From JAJDTQ01 sp963422385 (GTDB lineage: Bacteria > Desulfobacterota > Binatia > UBA9968 > JAJDTQ01): a stretch of 64,000 nt of DNA. Under the pieces are notes generated by a model. That model saw only the letters and a list, made by a program, of their open reading frames with translations. It was not told where the DNA came from and did no database searches. This document shows positions 27,031 to 38,722 of this stretch, one piece after another (the first letter of the stretch is position 1; every line of letters starts with the position of its first letter). The stretch spans positions 930,001 through 994,000 of the forward strand of contig OY729432.1 of NCBI GenBank assembly GCA_963422385.1, in the 5' to 3' direction. A program made the position numbers and the translations under genes.

Positions 27031-28785
27031 ATGGTTGTGAATGAGTCGGTTCGGAAATTCGTCAAGGAAGCGGCAGCCATGTGCCGCCCGGATGATGTCG
27101 TCTGGTGTGACGGCTCGGAAGAGGAGAAGGAGCGGCTGACCCAGGTGGCCATTCGGGTCGGAGACCTCGTTCCCCTGGACCAGCAGAGCCTGCCCGGGTG
27201 CTACCTCCACCGCAGTGCCGCCAATGACGTGGCCCGCACGGAGCACCTGACCTTCGTGTGCTCGCGCGAACGGGACGACGCCGGTCCCTCCAACAACTGG
27301 ATGGCGCCGGACGAAGCCTACGACCGGCTCGGCAAGATATTCGACGGTTCCATGACCGGCAGGACCATGTACGTCATCCCTTTCCTCATGGGACCCGCAG
27401 GCTCTCCCTTCAGCAAGGTCGGCATCGAGCTCACCGACAGCGTCTACGTCGCTTTGAGCATGCGGGCCATGACCCGCATGGGCAACGTCGCCCTCGAGCA
27501 CCTCGGCGACTCGGATGACTTCACGCGGGGGCTCCACTCGAAGGCGGATCTTCACATCGACCGGCGGTTCATCTGTCACTTTCCCGAGGAGAACACCATC
27601 TGGAGCGTGGGGTCCGGCTACGGCGGCAACGCGTTGCTAGCGAAGAAATGCATGGCCCTGCGGCTGGCCAGTGCCTTGGGGGCGCGGGAAGGCTGGCTCG
27701 CGGAGCACATGATGATCGTCGGGATCGAGAGCCCGGAGGGCGAGACCACCTACGTCTGCGGCGCGCTGCCCAGCGCCTGCGGCAAGACCAACCTGGCCAT
27801 GCTGGTGCCGCCCAGGTCCATGAAGGGTTGGCGCGTGTTCACGGTGGGCGACGACATCGCGTGGCTGCGGATGGGCGACGACGGCCGGCTGTGGGCGGTG
27901 AATCCGGAAGCGGGATTTTTCGGCGTGGTTCCGGGCACCAACTCCAGGACCAACCACAACGCCATGCGCACGATCCGGCGGAACACCATCTTCACCAACG
28001 TGGGGCTCAAGCCCGACGGCGGCGTGTGGTGGGAAGGGCACGACGATCCCGTGCCGAGAAGCGTCACCGACTGGCGCGGCCGCTCGTGGAAAGCCTCCAA
28101 CGAGGGGACCGTGGCGCATCCCAACAGCCGGTTCACGGTACCCGCCAGCGAATGCCCGTCCATCTCCCCCGAACGGGAAAACCCCAAAGGCGTCCCCATC
28201 AGCGCCATCCTCTTCGGCGCACGGCGGCAGAAGCTGGTTCCCTTGGTGTACCAAGCCTTCGACTGGGCCCACGGGACCTTCCTTGGCGCGACCCTGGCGT
28301 CCGAGACCACTGCCGCCGCCACCGGAGCAGTGGGAGTGGTTCGGCGCGACCCCATGGCGATGCTGCCGTTCTGCGGCTACAACATGGGCGACTACTGGAA
28401 TCACTGGCTCTCCATGGGCAGGCGGCTGACCCGTCCACCCAAGATCTTCCGCGTGAACTGGTTCCAGAGAGATGACCAGGGCGGGTTCCTGTGGCCGGGG
28501 TTCGGAGAGAACCTGCGCGTGCTCCAGTGGGTCATCGAGCGCTCCCGGAACGATGGGACCGCGGACGAGAGCCCCATCGGCTACCTACCCAAGCCATCGA
28601 GCATCGACTGCAACGGTGCGGACTTGCCGGGCGGCGTCATGAGCCGGTTGCTGCACGTGGACCGTGACGGCTGGCGCACCAACCTGCGGAGCCAGTTGGA
28701 GTTCTTCGAGAAGTTCGGAGACCGGCTGCCGGCAGGGATTCGCGAGCAGCACGATGGTTTGAGGCAAAGGCTCAGAGCCGGGTAA
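27031..28785 (+). CDS. pckG: phosphoenolpyruvate carboxykinase (GTP)
   Basis: 584 residues. Converts oxaloacetate plus GTP to phosphoenolpyruvate, GDP and CO2 in gluconeogenesis, in the cytoplasm. Seen: SALPSACGKTN-type P-loop (CGALPSACGKTNLAML near 244-259) with the reactive Cys of GTP-dependent enzymes, FTVGDDIAWLRMG, NPEAGFFGVVPGTN, and the guanine-binding RVNWFQRDDQGGFLWPGFG near 473-491. ATG at 27031 has AAAGGGGAA upstream; a longer in-frame opening runs back through the zinc-ribbon gene in another frame and is not used. Length is slightly short of the usual 590-620. Confidence 0.95.
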   Translation: MVVNESVRKFVKEAAAMCRPDDVVWCDGSEEEKERLTQVAIRVGDLVPLDQQSLPGCYLHRSAANDVARTEHLTFVCSRERDDAGPSNNWMAPDEAYDRLGKIFDGSMTGRTMYVIPFLMGPAGSPFSKVGIELTDSVYVALSMRAMTRMGNVALEHLGDSDDFTRGLHSKADLHIDRRFICHFPEENTIWSVGSGYGGNALLAKKCMALRLASALGAREGWLAEHMMIVGIESPEGETTYVCGALPSACGKTNLAMLVPPRSMKGWRVFTVGDDIAWLRMGDDGRLWAVNPEAGFFGVVPGTNSRTNHNAMRTIRRNTIFTNVGLKPDGGVWWEGHDDPVPRSVTDWRGRSWKASNEGTVAHPNSRFTVPASECPSISPERENPKGVPISAILFGARRQKLVPLVYQAFDWAHGTFLGATLASETTAAATGAVGVVRRDPMAMLPFCGYNMGDYWNHWLSMGRRLTRPPKIFRVNWFQRDDQGGFLWPGFGENLRVLQWVIERSRNDGTADESPIGYLPKPSSIDCNGADLPGGVMSRLLHVDRDGWRTNLRSQLEFFEKFGDRLPAGIREQHDGLRQRLRAG

Positions 28786-28974
28786 CCGCACTCCTCCTGC
28801 CCATTTCCTGCCCATTCATTACGCAGTTGCCTGCTTGTTGAGCAGTTGGCAGCCTCGTCACCCCCTTCCCCTACACTGCGGTCGGCGCTGCATGAACCCC
28901 CTCTCCCATGGAAAAAAGGCGGGGTATGGCGAAGGCCGGGTGAGGGCGCCACAACAGTCCTGCCCCTCCACGCG

Positions 28975-28991
28975 TTGGCACTCTATTTGCT
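28975..28991 (+). promoter_or_regulatory. sigma-54 promoter of amt-glnK
   Basis: TTGGCACTCTATTTGCT matches the -24/-12 consensus TGGCAC-N5-TTGC, with GG at 28977-28978 and GC at 28989-28990 exactly ten bases apart. It is 72 bp before the amt start, and a transcript would begin near 29002. Amt-GlnK operons in proteobacteria are typically activated by NtrC with sigma-54 under nitrogen limitation. No clear NtrC dyad was found upstream. Confidence 0.8.
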
Positions 28992-29062
28992 TCTTCCGTT
29001 ATCATCCTTCCCTGCGTAACGAACCGCCGGAAAGGAAAAACACTGTTTCAACGGGGGGCAAA

Positions 29063-30292
<1,230 letters not shown>

Positions 30293-30328
30293 GCACGTCT
30301 TCCGCTCCAGTGCGTAAGGAGGAGTCTC

Positions 30329-30670
30329 ATGAAAAAGATAGAAGCGATCATCAAGCCGTTCCGGCTGGATGAGGTCAAACAGGCGCTGACCACGGTGGGA
30401 GTCTCGGGCATGACGGTCAGCGAGGTGAAGGGTTTCGGGCGGCAAAAGGGCCACACCGAGCTCTACCGCGGGGCCGAGTACACCGTGGACTTCCTTCCCA
30501 AGGTGAAGATTGAGGTGCTGCTGCCCGAGGAGTTGCTGTCGAGCGCCCTGGACGCCATCCTGGAGTCGGCTCAGACCGGCAAGATCGGCGACGGCAAGAT
30601 CTTCGTGACCACCGTCGATGAGGTGATCCGCATCCGTACCAACGAACGGGGCGACGAAGCCATCCGATAA
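30329..30670 (+). CDS. glnK: nitrogen regulatory P-II protein GlnK/GlnB
   Basis: 113 residues, full length. Begins MKKIEAIIKPFRLDEVK; the T-loop is KGHTELYRGAEYTVDFLPK with the uridylylation site Tyr51. The C-terminal IGDGKIFVTTVDEVIRIRTNERGDEAI contains the ATP/2-oxoglutarate-binding B- and C-loop residues. Preceded by AAGGAGGAG. Genomic linkage to amt argues for GlnK, which binds Amt; GlnB is the alternative name by sequence alone. Confidence 0.93.
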   Translation: MKKIEAIIKPFRLDEVKQALTTVGVSGMTVSEVKGFGRQKGHTELYRGAEYTVDFLPKVKIEVLLPEELLSSALDAILESAQTGKIGDGKIFVTTVDEVIRIRTNERGDEAIR

Positions 30671-30801
30671 ATACATCCCGCCCGCGGCGAGCCGCTGAGG
30701 AAGTGGCCGCCACGAGCGGCGGAAGGCGGGAGCACCGGAATAGCGCTGGCGGGTCCTGGCATGTTCGTGTAGGAACCCATCAAGGAACCGTGCCCGACAC
30801 C

Positions 30802-31689
30802 ATGGAGGCCCGCATGCTCATTCGTTTCATCACGTTCGGAGAAAACCCCGCGGTCGTCATCGGACGCGAACGTGGCCTCTTTGCCTCGCACGGGCTCCAG
30901 GTGAAGACCACCATCACACGCAGTTCCACCGAGCAGATGCGTGGCCTCAGCGTCGGAACCTACGACGTGGCGTCCACGGCCTTTGACAACGTGATGGCGT
31001 GGTCGGGGCGCGAGGGCGCTGACATTCACGCGGTTGCCCAAGCGTCCCAACGCATGTCGCTGCCGGTGTACGTGCGGCCCGAGATCCACGAATGGGACGA
31101 CCTGCGCGGCCGGCTGCTGGCGGTAGACGCGGTGGACACGGCCTATGCCCTGGTGCTCAGGCGGATCCTGCAGGCCCACGGACTGGACCTGAACCGCGGC
31201 GACTACCGGCTGGACGGGGTCGGCGCCACCGGACCCCGATTCGAATCCATGAAGAGCGGCAAGACCTTCGCCGGTATTCTGAACCCACCTTGGGACAAGA
31301 AAGCCGAAGACGCAGGCCTGAGACGCATGGCCGACTACCGCGAGGTTCTGCCGGACTACCCGGGCGGAGTCTTCGCCGTGACCACCCGGTGGGCGGCGGC
31401 TCATCGCGCGGAGCTCGTCGGCTTTCTCAAGTGCCTCATTGAGGCCGTCGGGTGGGGCAACGATCCCGCCAACCGCGCCGCTGCCCTGCAACTGCTGCGG
31501 GAAGCTCAGGGGCTCGATGACCCAACCGCGGCCAAGGAGCTGAGCTCACTGCCGGAAACCACCGATCTCAATCTTCCCGGGCTGCAGGTGCCGTTGGATC
31601 TGCGCGTCTCGTTCGACATGGCGCCGGGCAAAGGCACGAATCTCTCCGCCTACTGCGACCCGCAATACCACGTCGAGGCCACCTCCTAG
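30802..31689 (+). CDS. NMT1/THI5-like ABC substrate-binding protein, no signal peptide
   Basis: 295 residues from ATG 30802; ATG 30814 (GGAGG six bases upstream) is an alternative giving 291. The periplasmic-binding fold of the NMT1/TauA group is suggested by NPAVVIGRERGLFASHGLQV at the start, LSVGTYDVASTAFDN, DDLRGRLLAVDAVDTAYALVLRRIL and the later FAVTTRWAAAHRAELVGFLK. There is no leader peptide, and no permease or ATPase neighbours. The natural end may differ: the TAG stop belongs to the CTAG at the edge of a MITE, so the last residues are set by the insertion. Ligand unknown. Confidence 0.75.
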   Translation: MEARMLIRFITFGENPAVVIGRERGLFASHGLQVKTTITRSSTEQMRGLSVGTYDVASTAFDNVMAWSGREGADIHAVAQASQRMSLPVYVRPEIHEWDDLRGRLLAVDAVDTAYALVLRRILQAHGLDLNRGDYRLDGVGATGPRFESMKSGKTFAGILNPPWDKKAEDAGLRRMADYREVLPDYPGGVFAVTTRWAAAHRAELVGFLKCLIEAVGWGNDPANRAAALQLLREAQGLDDPTAAKELSSLPETTDLNLPGLQVPLDLRVSFDMAPGKGTNLSAYCDPQYHVEATS

Positions 31690-31850
31690 TGTCGTGTCCG
31701 GTAAATACGCAAGATAATTGACTGGTCTTTTTTGCCGTCGGCGGCGTTACTCTTCCTCGCGTGGTGTTGGCCACTGCTCGTCATCGCGCCTTGCCGACAA
31801 CAAGAAATCCTGCGCATCTTGTCTTGCGTATTTACCGGATACGACACTAG
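31686..31850. mobile_element. MITE with about 30-bp terminal inverted repeats
   Basis: Left end CTAGTGTCGTGTCCGGTAAA... and right end, read on the other strand, CTAGTGTCGTATCCGGTAAA... pair for about 31 bases with two mismatches. Each end carries CTAG (31686-31689, 31847-31850). The 100-bp interior holds no coding sequence. The ends share TAGTGTCGT with the IS5-family element at 23.6 kb, which also sits between CTAG tetramers, but the interiors differ. A non-autonomous element moved by an IS5-family transposase is the likely nature. Confidence 0.8.
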
Positions 31851-31949
31851 TCGTTGATTCCGCGCGACGACCGGCAACCCGTGTCACCCGCCACGATCCG
31901 TGATTGAAGCCCGGCCGGGTTTGTAGTAGCTTCTTGTGCTCCCGTTGCC

Positions 31950-34052
31950 ATGCCGAGCCGTAAACAGAAATCCACCCTGCCGTTGCGGAACAAGGAACTC
32001 AGTTGGCTGGCGTTCAACGGCCGCGTCCTCCAGGAAGCGTCGGATATCTCCGTCCCGCTGCTGGAACGACTCGGCTTCCTCGGCATTTTTTCGTCCAATC
32101 TCGACGAGTTCTTTCGCGTCAGGGTGGCCCAACTCCGGCGTCTCGAGCAGTTTGGCGCGGGCGCGAGGCGGCTGATGGGCGAGGACCCGGCCGCGGTCCT
32201 GAAAGAAATCCACGCCGTCGTCCTGAAACAGCAGGCGCAGTTCGAAAACACGTATCGGAGCATCCTCCAGGGGCTCCAGGAGCACGGCATCTCCATCATC
32301 AAGGAAAACGAGCTCAGCCCGACCCAGGAAACCTTCATCAAGGAATTCTACCAGCAGAAGCTGCGGCCCACCCTGATTCCCCTGATGATCAATCACCTGA
32401 CGGAGTTTCCGCAGTTGAAGGATCAGGCGATCTATCTGGCCATCTGCCTTTACAACAGCGACTCCCGCCGGTCGGAGTATGCTTTGATCGAGATACCCAG
32501 CGACGTGCTGTCGCGTTTCGTCATCCTGCCCGAAGTGGACGACCGGCGCCACGTCATCCTGCTGGACGACGTCATCCGCTACTGCCTCAGGGATATCTTC
32601 TCCATCTTCCCGTTCGATCACTTCGAGGCTTTCACCATCAAGCTGACGCGAGACGCGCAGCTCGACCTCGACGACGACCTGTACGGGAGCTATATCGAGA
32701 AGATCTCCAAGGGTCTCAAGCAGCGACGGTCCGGGACTCCGGTCCGTTTCATCTACGACAACCAGATGCCCCGGCGGCTGCTCAAGCTGCTACAGCGCAA
32801 GATGGGCCTCGACGCCGAGTCCGGCCCGTTCATCCCCGGTGGACGGTACCACAACTTCAAGGACTTCATGGGCTTCCCGCGCATCGGCCCGAAGAAGCTT
32901 TCGGCGGCGCCGCGGCCGCCGCTGGCCCACAAGGACATCGACGCGGCCGCCACATTCTTCAAGGCCATCCGGCGCCGTGACGCCCTGTTGCACTACCCGT
33001 ATCAGACCTTCGACTACGTCATCGAGTTCCTGCGCCAGGCGGCCATCGACCCCAAGGTACGTTCCATCAAGATGACGCTTTACCGCGTGGCCCGCAACTC
33101 GAAGATCGTCAATGCCCTGATCAACGCCAGCCGCAACGGCAAGCGGGTCACCGTGGTCATGGAGCTGCAGGCCCGGTTCGACGAGGCCGACAACGTCTAC
33201 TGGTCGGAGCGCCTCCAGGAAGAAGGGGTCCGCGTCATCAACGGCGTACCGGGACTCAAGGTGCACGCCAAGCTGATCCTCATCACCCGGGTGTCGCATC
33301 GAAAGACGATGCTGTACGCCAACATCGGCACCGGGAACTTCAACGAAACCACCGCGCGGGTGTACACGGACGACAGTCTCTTCACCGCCGACGAGCGGAT
33401 CACCAGCGAAGTGAGCCGGGTGTTCGGCTTTCTCGAGAGCAACTATCGACGGGCAACGTTCAAGCACCTGATGGTCTCGCCCTACGACACCCGCCGCAAG
33501 CTCACGAAACTCATCGACGCCGAGATCAAGAACGCCGGCAAGGGCCGGCCCGCCCATATCATTCTCAAGATCAACAACCTCGAAGACCAGGGCCTGATCC
33601 AGAAGCTCTACGAGGCCAGCCAGGCCGGCGTCGAGGTGAGGCTCATGGTGCGAGGGATGTTCTCGCTGGTTCCCGGAGTCAAGGAGGTGAGCGAGCGCAT
33701 CGAGGCCACGGCCATTCTCGACCGCTTCCTCGAGCACTCACGGGTCATGGCCTTCGCCAACGGCGGCGCCGGGAAATTGTACATCGCCTCCGGTGACTGG
33801 ATGGAACGTAACGTCGACCACCGGGTGGAAGTGGCTTGTCCCATCTACGACCCGTCCCTGAAGAAACAGATCACGGACCTGCTGACCATCCTGTGGAACG
33901 ACAACGTCAAGGCGAGGGTGCTGGACAAGGACCTGAAGAACCGGTACAGGACCGTTGCCGGCGGCAAGCGAACGCACGCCCAGGAAGCCATCTACGCCTA
34001 CCTGAACGAACTTCACACGCCACACACCGTGCGGCTGCGCCTGGCACGATGA
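31950..34052 (+). CDS. ppk1: polyphosphate kinase 1
   Basis: 700 residues. Reversibly transfers the gamma phosphate of ATP to polyphosphate at the membrane or granule surface. N domain NKELSWLAFNGRVLQEA; head domain; the two phosphohistidine motifs LKVHAKLILI near residue 437 and FLEHSRVMAFANGG near 594, with ANIGTGNFNETTARVYTD between. Ends ELHTPHTVRLRLAR. Full length for the family. speA begins 34 bp downstream, so they may be co-transcribed. ppgK and a CHAD protein lie 7-9 kb away, together suggesting an active polyphosphate metabolism. Confidence 0.95.
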   Translation: MPSRKQKSTLPLRNKELSWLAFNGRVLQEASDISVPLLERLGFLGIFSSNLDEFFRVRVAQLRRLEQFGAGARRLMGEDPAAVLKEIHAVVLKQQAQFENTYRSILQGLQEHGISIIKENELSPTQETFIKEFYQQKLRPTLIPLMINHLTEFPQLKDQAIYLAICLYNSDSRRSEYALIEIPSDVLSRFVILPEVDDRRHVILLDDVIRYCLRDIFSIFPFDHFEAFTIKLTRDAQLDLDDDLYGSYIEKISKGLKQRRSGTPVRFIYDNQMPRRLLKLLQRKMGLDAESGPFIPGGRYHNFKDFMGFPRIGPKKLSAAPRPPLAHKDIDAAATFFKAIRRRDALLHYPYQTFDYVIEFLRQAAIDPKVRSIKMTLYRVARNSKIVNALINASRNGKRVTVVMELQARFDEADNVYWSERLQEEGVRVINGVPGLKVHAKLILITRVSHRKTMLYANIGTGNFNETTARVYTDDSLFTADERITSEVSRVFGFLESNYRRATFKHLMVSPYDTRRKLTKLIDAEIKNAGKGRPAHIILKINNLEDQGLIQKLYEASQAGVEVRLMVRGMFSLVPGVKEVSERIEATAILDRFLEHSRVMAFANGGAGKLYIASGDWMERNVDHRVEVACPIYDPSLKKQITDLLTILWNDNVKARVLDKDLKNRYRTVAGGKRTHAQEAIYAYLNELHTPHTVRLRLAR

Positions 34053-34086
34053 GCCCCGGACGGGACAAGGAGGGAAGGCCGGGAGG

Positions 34087-36087
<2,001 letters not shown>

Positions 36088-36192
36088 AAAGTTTCCCGGC
36101 TCGAACCTTTTTGATTTGAGCGGCAGGAACACCTGTGCTAGGTTTCTGCATCCGATGTAGTGGCGGGCTTCGACCCGCCCCGCAGCCGGCAG

Positions 36193-37914
36193 ATGCAGGA
36201 CATGCAGACCAGTTCCGCAAGCGTGACGCCCGCCCCCACAACACCCGCCTCTTTACGATTCCACCGGGTCGACCGCTGGACCCTTGGAGTCATGGCGCTG
36301 GCGGCACTGTTCACCAGCCCGGTCCTGGCGGTGTTGGGAATCGCCCTCGAGAGCAGCGGTGACGCCTGGGCTCATCTCGCCTCGACCGTTCTCGGCGCCT
36401 ATATCAACCAGACCCTCGGCCTCATTGTCGGTGTCGGTGCCGGTGTCCTGATCATCGGCGTCAGCACGGCTTGGCTGGTCACCATGTTCGAGTTCCCGGG
36501 ACGGTCGGTCCTGCGATGGACGCTGCTGCTGCCGTTGGCCATGCCCGCGTATATCGCCGCATACACCTACACCGACGTGCTCGAGTTCGCCGGTCCGGTA
36601 CAGACCGCCCTGCGTGGGCTGTTCGGCTGGCAACGCCCAGGCGACTACTGGTTCCCCGAAATTCGCTCCCTCGGCGGCGCCGTGACCTTCATGTCGCTGG
36701 TTCTCTACCCGTACGTCTATCTGCTCGCCCGAGCGGCTTTTGTCGAACAGTCCCAGGACCTGTGGGACGCGGCGTGCGGGCTTGGGCTCGGAACCTGGGG
36801 ATGCTTCATGCGAGTGGGCCTGCCGCTGGCCCGGCCAGCCATTGCCGTAGGCTTGCTGCTGGCGTTGATGGAGACACTGAACGATTTCGGAACGGTGGAC
36901 TACTTCGCGGTACAGACGTTGACAGTCGGGGTCTACCGGGTCTGGTTCGGCATGAACAACGCACCCGCCGCGGCGCAGTTGGCATCCCTGGTGCTGGCCC
37001 TGGTGCTGGTGATGGCCACCCTGGAGAAAATCGCCCGGGGCCGGCGACGCTTCCAGTTCAGCCACGGCACGCCGCGACGACGCCCCCTGGCAAGACTCCG
37101 CGGCGTCCGCGGGCTGCTGGCGCTGCTCGCCTGCGCCACGCCGCTGACTTTGGGTTTCGTCATTCCCGCCGGGCTCATGGCCGTTTCCGCCGCGGGGAGC
37201 TACGGACCCTCGACCAGTGTCGGCACGTTGCGTCTCGCCTTCAACAGTCTTGCGGTAGCCGGCCTGACGGCACTGGTCTGCCTGTGCGGAGGGCTTTTTC
37301 TGGCCTACGGCTCCCGCCTGTCCGGCACCGCCCTGATCAGGAGCGCCACGCGCGTCGCGAGCATCGGCTACACCGTCCCGGGCGTCGTGCTGGCGGTGGG
37401 GGTCCTGATCATCGCGGCCACGCTGGACAACGCCATCGACGGGTTCATGAGAACGCAATTCAACACCGCAACGGGGTTGATCTTCAGCGGCACGCTCTGC
37501 GCCCTGATCTTCGCCTGCGCGGTGCGGTTCCTGGCCTTGTCCTTCGGCTCGCTGGAAGCCGGCCTGACCAGGATCACACCCAACATGGACGCCGCGGCCC
37601 GATCCCTGGGACACCGCCCCGGAGGGGTGCTGGCCCGTATCCACTTTCCTCTGCTACGAGGCAGTCTCCTGACGGGCGCCATGCTGGTTTTCGTAGACGC
37701 CATGAAGGAGCTGCCCATGACGCTGATCCTGCGACCCTTCAACTTCAACACGCTGGCGACCCACGTCTACGAATACGCCTCTTACGAAGCGTTCGACCAG
37801 GCCGTTGTCGCGGCCCTCGCCATCGTGCTCACGGGCCTGGCCCCCGTCATCAGCCTCAGCCTGGGCTTTACCGGCTCCGGCCGATTCTCTCAGCCTGCCA
37901 AACCGCAGCCCTGA
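36193..37914 (+). CDS. ferric-iron ABC transporter permease (FbpB-like, fused two-domain)
   Basis: 573 residues from ATG 36193 (a GTG 33 bp upstream lies inside a GGCGGG/CCCGCC hairpin and is less likely). Two binding-protein-dependent permease domains are fused, about six membrane helices each. EAA-like loops are at WDAACGLGLGTWGCFMRVGLPLARPA in the first half and MDAAARSLGHRPGGVLARIHFPLLRGS in the second. This double-length form is typical of iron(III) transporters (FbpB, SfuB, HitB). No periplasmic binding protein or ATPase gene is adjacent, so those subunits must lie elsewhere. Confidence 0.85.
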   Translation: MQDMQTSSASVTPAPTTPASLRFHRVDRWTLGVMALAALFTSPVLAVLGIALESSGDAWAHLASTVLGAYINQTLGLIVGVGAGVLIIGVSTAWLVTMFEFPGRSVLRWTLLLPLAMPAYIAAYTYTDVLEFAGPVQTALRGLFGWQRPGDYWFPEIRSLGGAVTFMSLVLYPYVYLLARAAFVEQSQDLWDAACGLGLGTWGCFMRVGLPLARPAIAVGLLLALMETLNDFGTVDYFAVQTLTVGVYRVWFGMNNAPAAAQLASLVLALVLVMATLEKIARGRRRFQFSHGTPRRRPLARLRGVRGLLALLACATPLTLGFVIPAGLMAVSAAGSYGPSTSVGTLRLAFNSLAVAGLTALVCLCGGLFLAYGSRLSGTALIRSATRVASIGYTVPGVVLAVGVLIIAATLDNAIDGFMRTQFNTATGLIFSGTLCALIFACAVRFLALSFGSLEAGLTRITPNMDAAARSLGHRPGGVLARIHFPLLRGSLLTGAMLVFVDAMKELPMTLILRPFNFNTLATHVYEYASYEAFDQAVVAALAIVLTGLAPVISLSLGFTGSGRFSQPAKPQP

Positions 37915-38079
37915 CACGACGACGGCATCTTCCCCGGATGCAGGATGGCCCGGTTGACTTGAGCCTTCGTGCTTAATCGTTGAGCACTGCCTGAACAAAA
38001 TTTGCGCAGATGGAAGGACGCTCGCGTGTTGCCATGGGGGAGATGGTGACCTTTACGGTACGAATCGGCGCCTTTCTGT

Positions 38080-38096
38080 TTGGCACGAAGATTGTT
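38080..38096 (+). promoter_or_regulatory. degenerate sigma-54 promoter before the glnA fossil
   Basis: TTGGCACGAAGATTGTT has a perfect -24 half (TTGGCACG) and correct spacing, but the -12 half is TTGT in place of TTGC. It is 60 bp before the ATG of the glnA remnant. glnA is a classic NtrC/sigma-54 target, so this looks like the original glnA promoter preserved beside a dead gene, now damaged at the critical C. Confidence 0.6.
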
Positions 38097-38155
38097 TTGC
38101 AAGTGGTCTGTATCCAGACAGCCTCGGAAAATACGCGGTTTGAAAGAAAAATGTC

Positions 38156-38671
38156 ATGACAGTGAAACAAGTGCTCGACCTTGCCAAGAAGAAATCGGGA
38201 TGCGCAACGGCAAGACCGTCACCATGATGCCGAAGCCGATCTTCCAGGACAACGGCTCGGGCATGCATACCCTCCCGGAGCGCGGCCGTGCGTATCCCGA
38301 CCTACTCCACCAGCGAGAAGGCCAGGCGCCCGGAGTTCCGCAGCCCGGACCCGAGCTGCAACCCCTGCTACGCCTTCTCGGCCATGTTGATGGCCGGACT
38401 CGACGGCATCGCCAACAAGGTCGAGCCGTCCAAGCCGCTGGACAAGAACCTCTACGACCTCGAGCCGGAGGAAACGGCCAAGGTGGAGTCGCTGCCCGGC
38501 AGCCTCGATGAGTCGCTCGACGCCCTGGAACGGGACAACGCCTTTCTCTTCAAGGGAGACGTGTTCACCAAGAACGTGATCGAGACGTGGCTGGACTACA
38601 AGCGGGCCAACGAGGTGGAGCCCATGAGGCTCAGGCCCCATCCCTACGAGTTCGCCCTTCACTACGACATC
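38156..38671 (+). pseudogene. glnA: glutamine synthetase, multiply deleted
   Basis: Three glutamine synthetase type I segments survive, in changing frames. First, 38156: MTVKQVLDLAKK, the extreme N-terminus. Second, from 38200: MRNGKTVTMMPKPIFQDNGS then GMHT, the region around residue 250. Third, from about 38273: SRSAAVRIPTYSTSEKARRP, PEFRSPDPSCNP, LLMAGLDG-type sequence, LYDLEPEE, the SLDALERDNAFL helix and RPHPYEFALHYDI, the C-terminus. Two deletions remove roughly 230 and 70 residues including most catalytic loops. The expected stop after YDI has become CAG, so the frame reads on. A damaged sigma-54 promoter remains upstream. A working copy must exist elsewhere if the organism makes glutamine. 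Confidence 0.85.
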
Positions 38672-38722
38672 CAGCCGACAACCCTCCCCCTGCCGCGTCC
38701 CTGTCAGAGACAGTCCCCTTGT

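Noticed and set aside
30704..30724. GCCGC/GCGGC hairpin after glnK as a terminator
   Set aside because: The stem is about five base pairs and no T-run follows.
36253..37644. A 463-codon minus-strand frame opposite the iron permease
   Set aside because: Gln/Arg/Gly-rich shadow; the plus strand shows membrane helices and permease loops.
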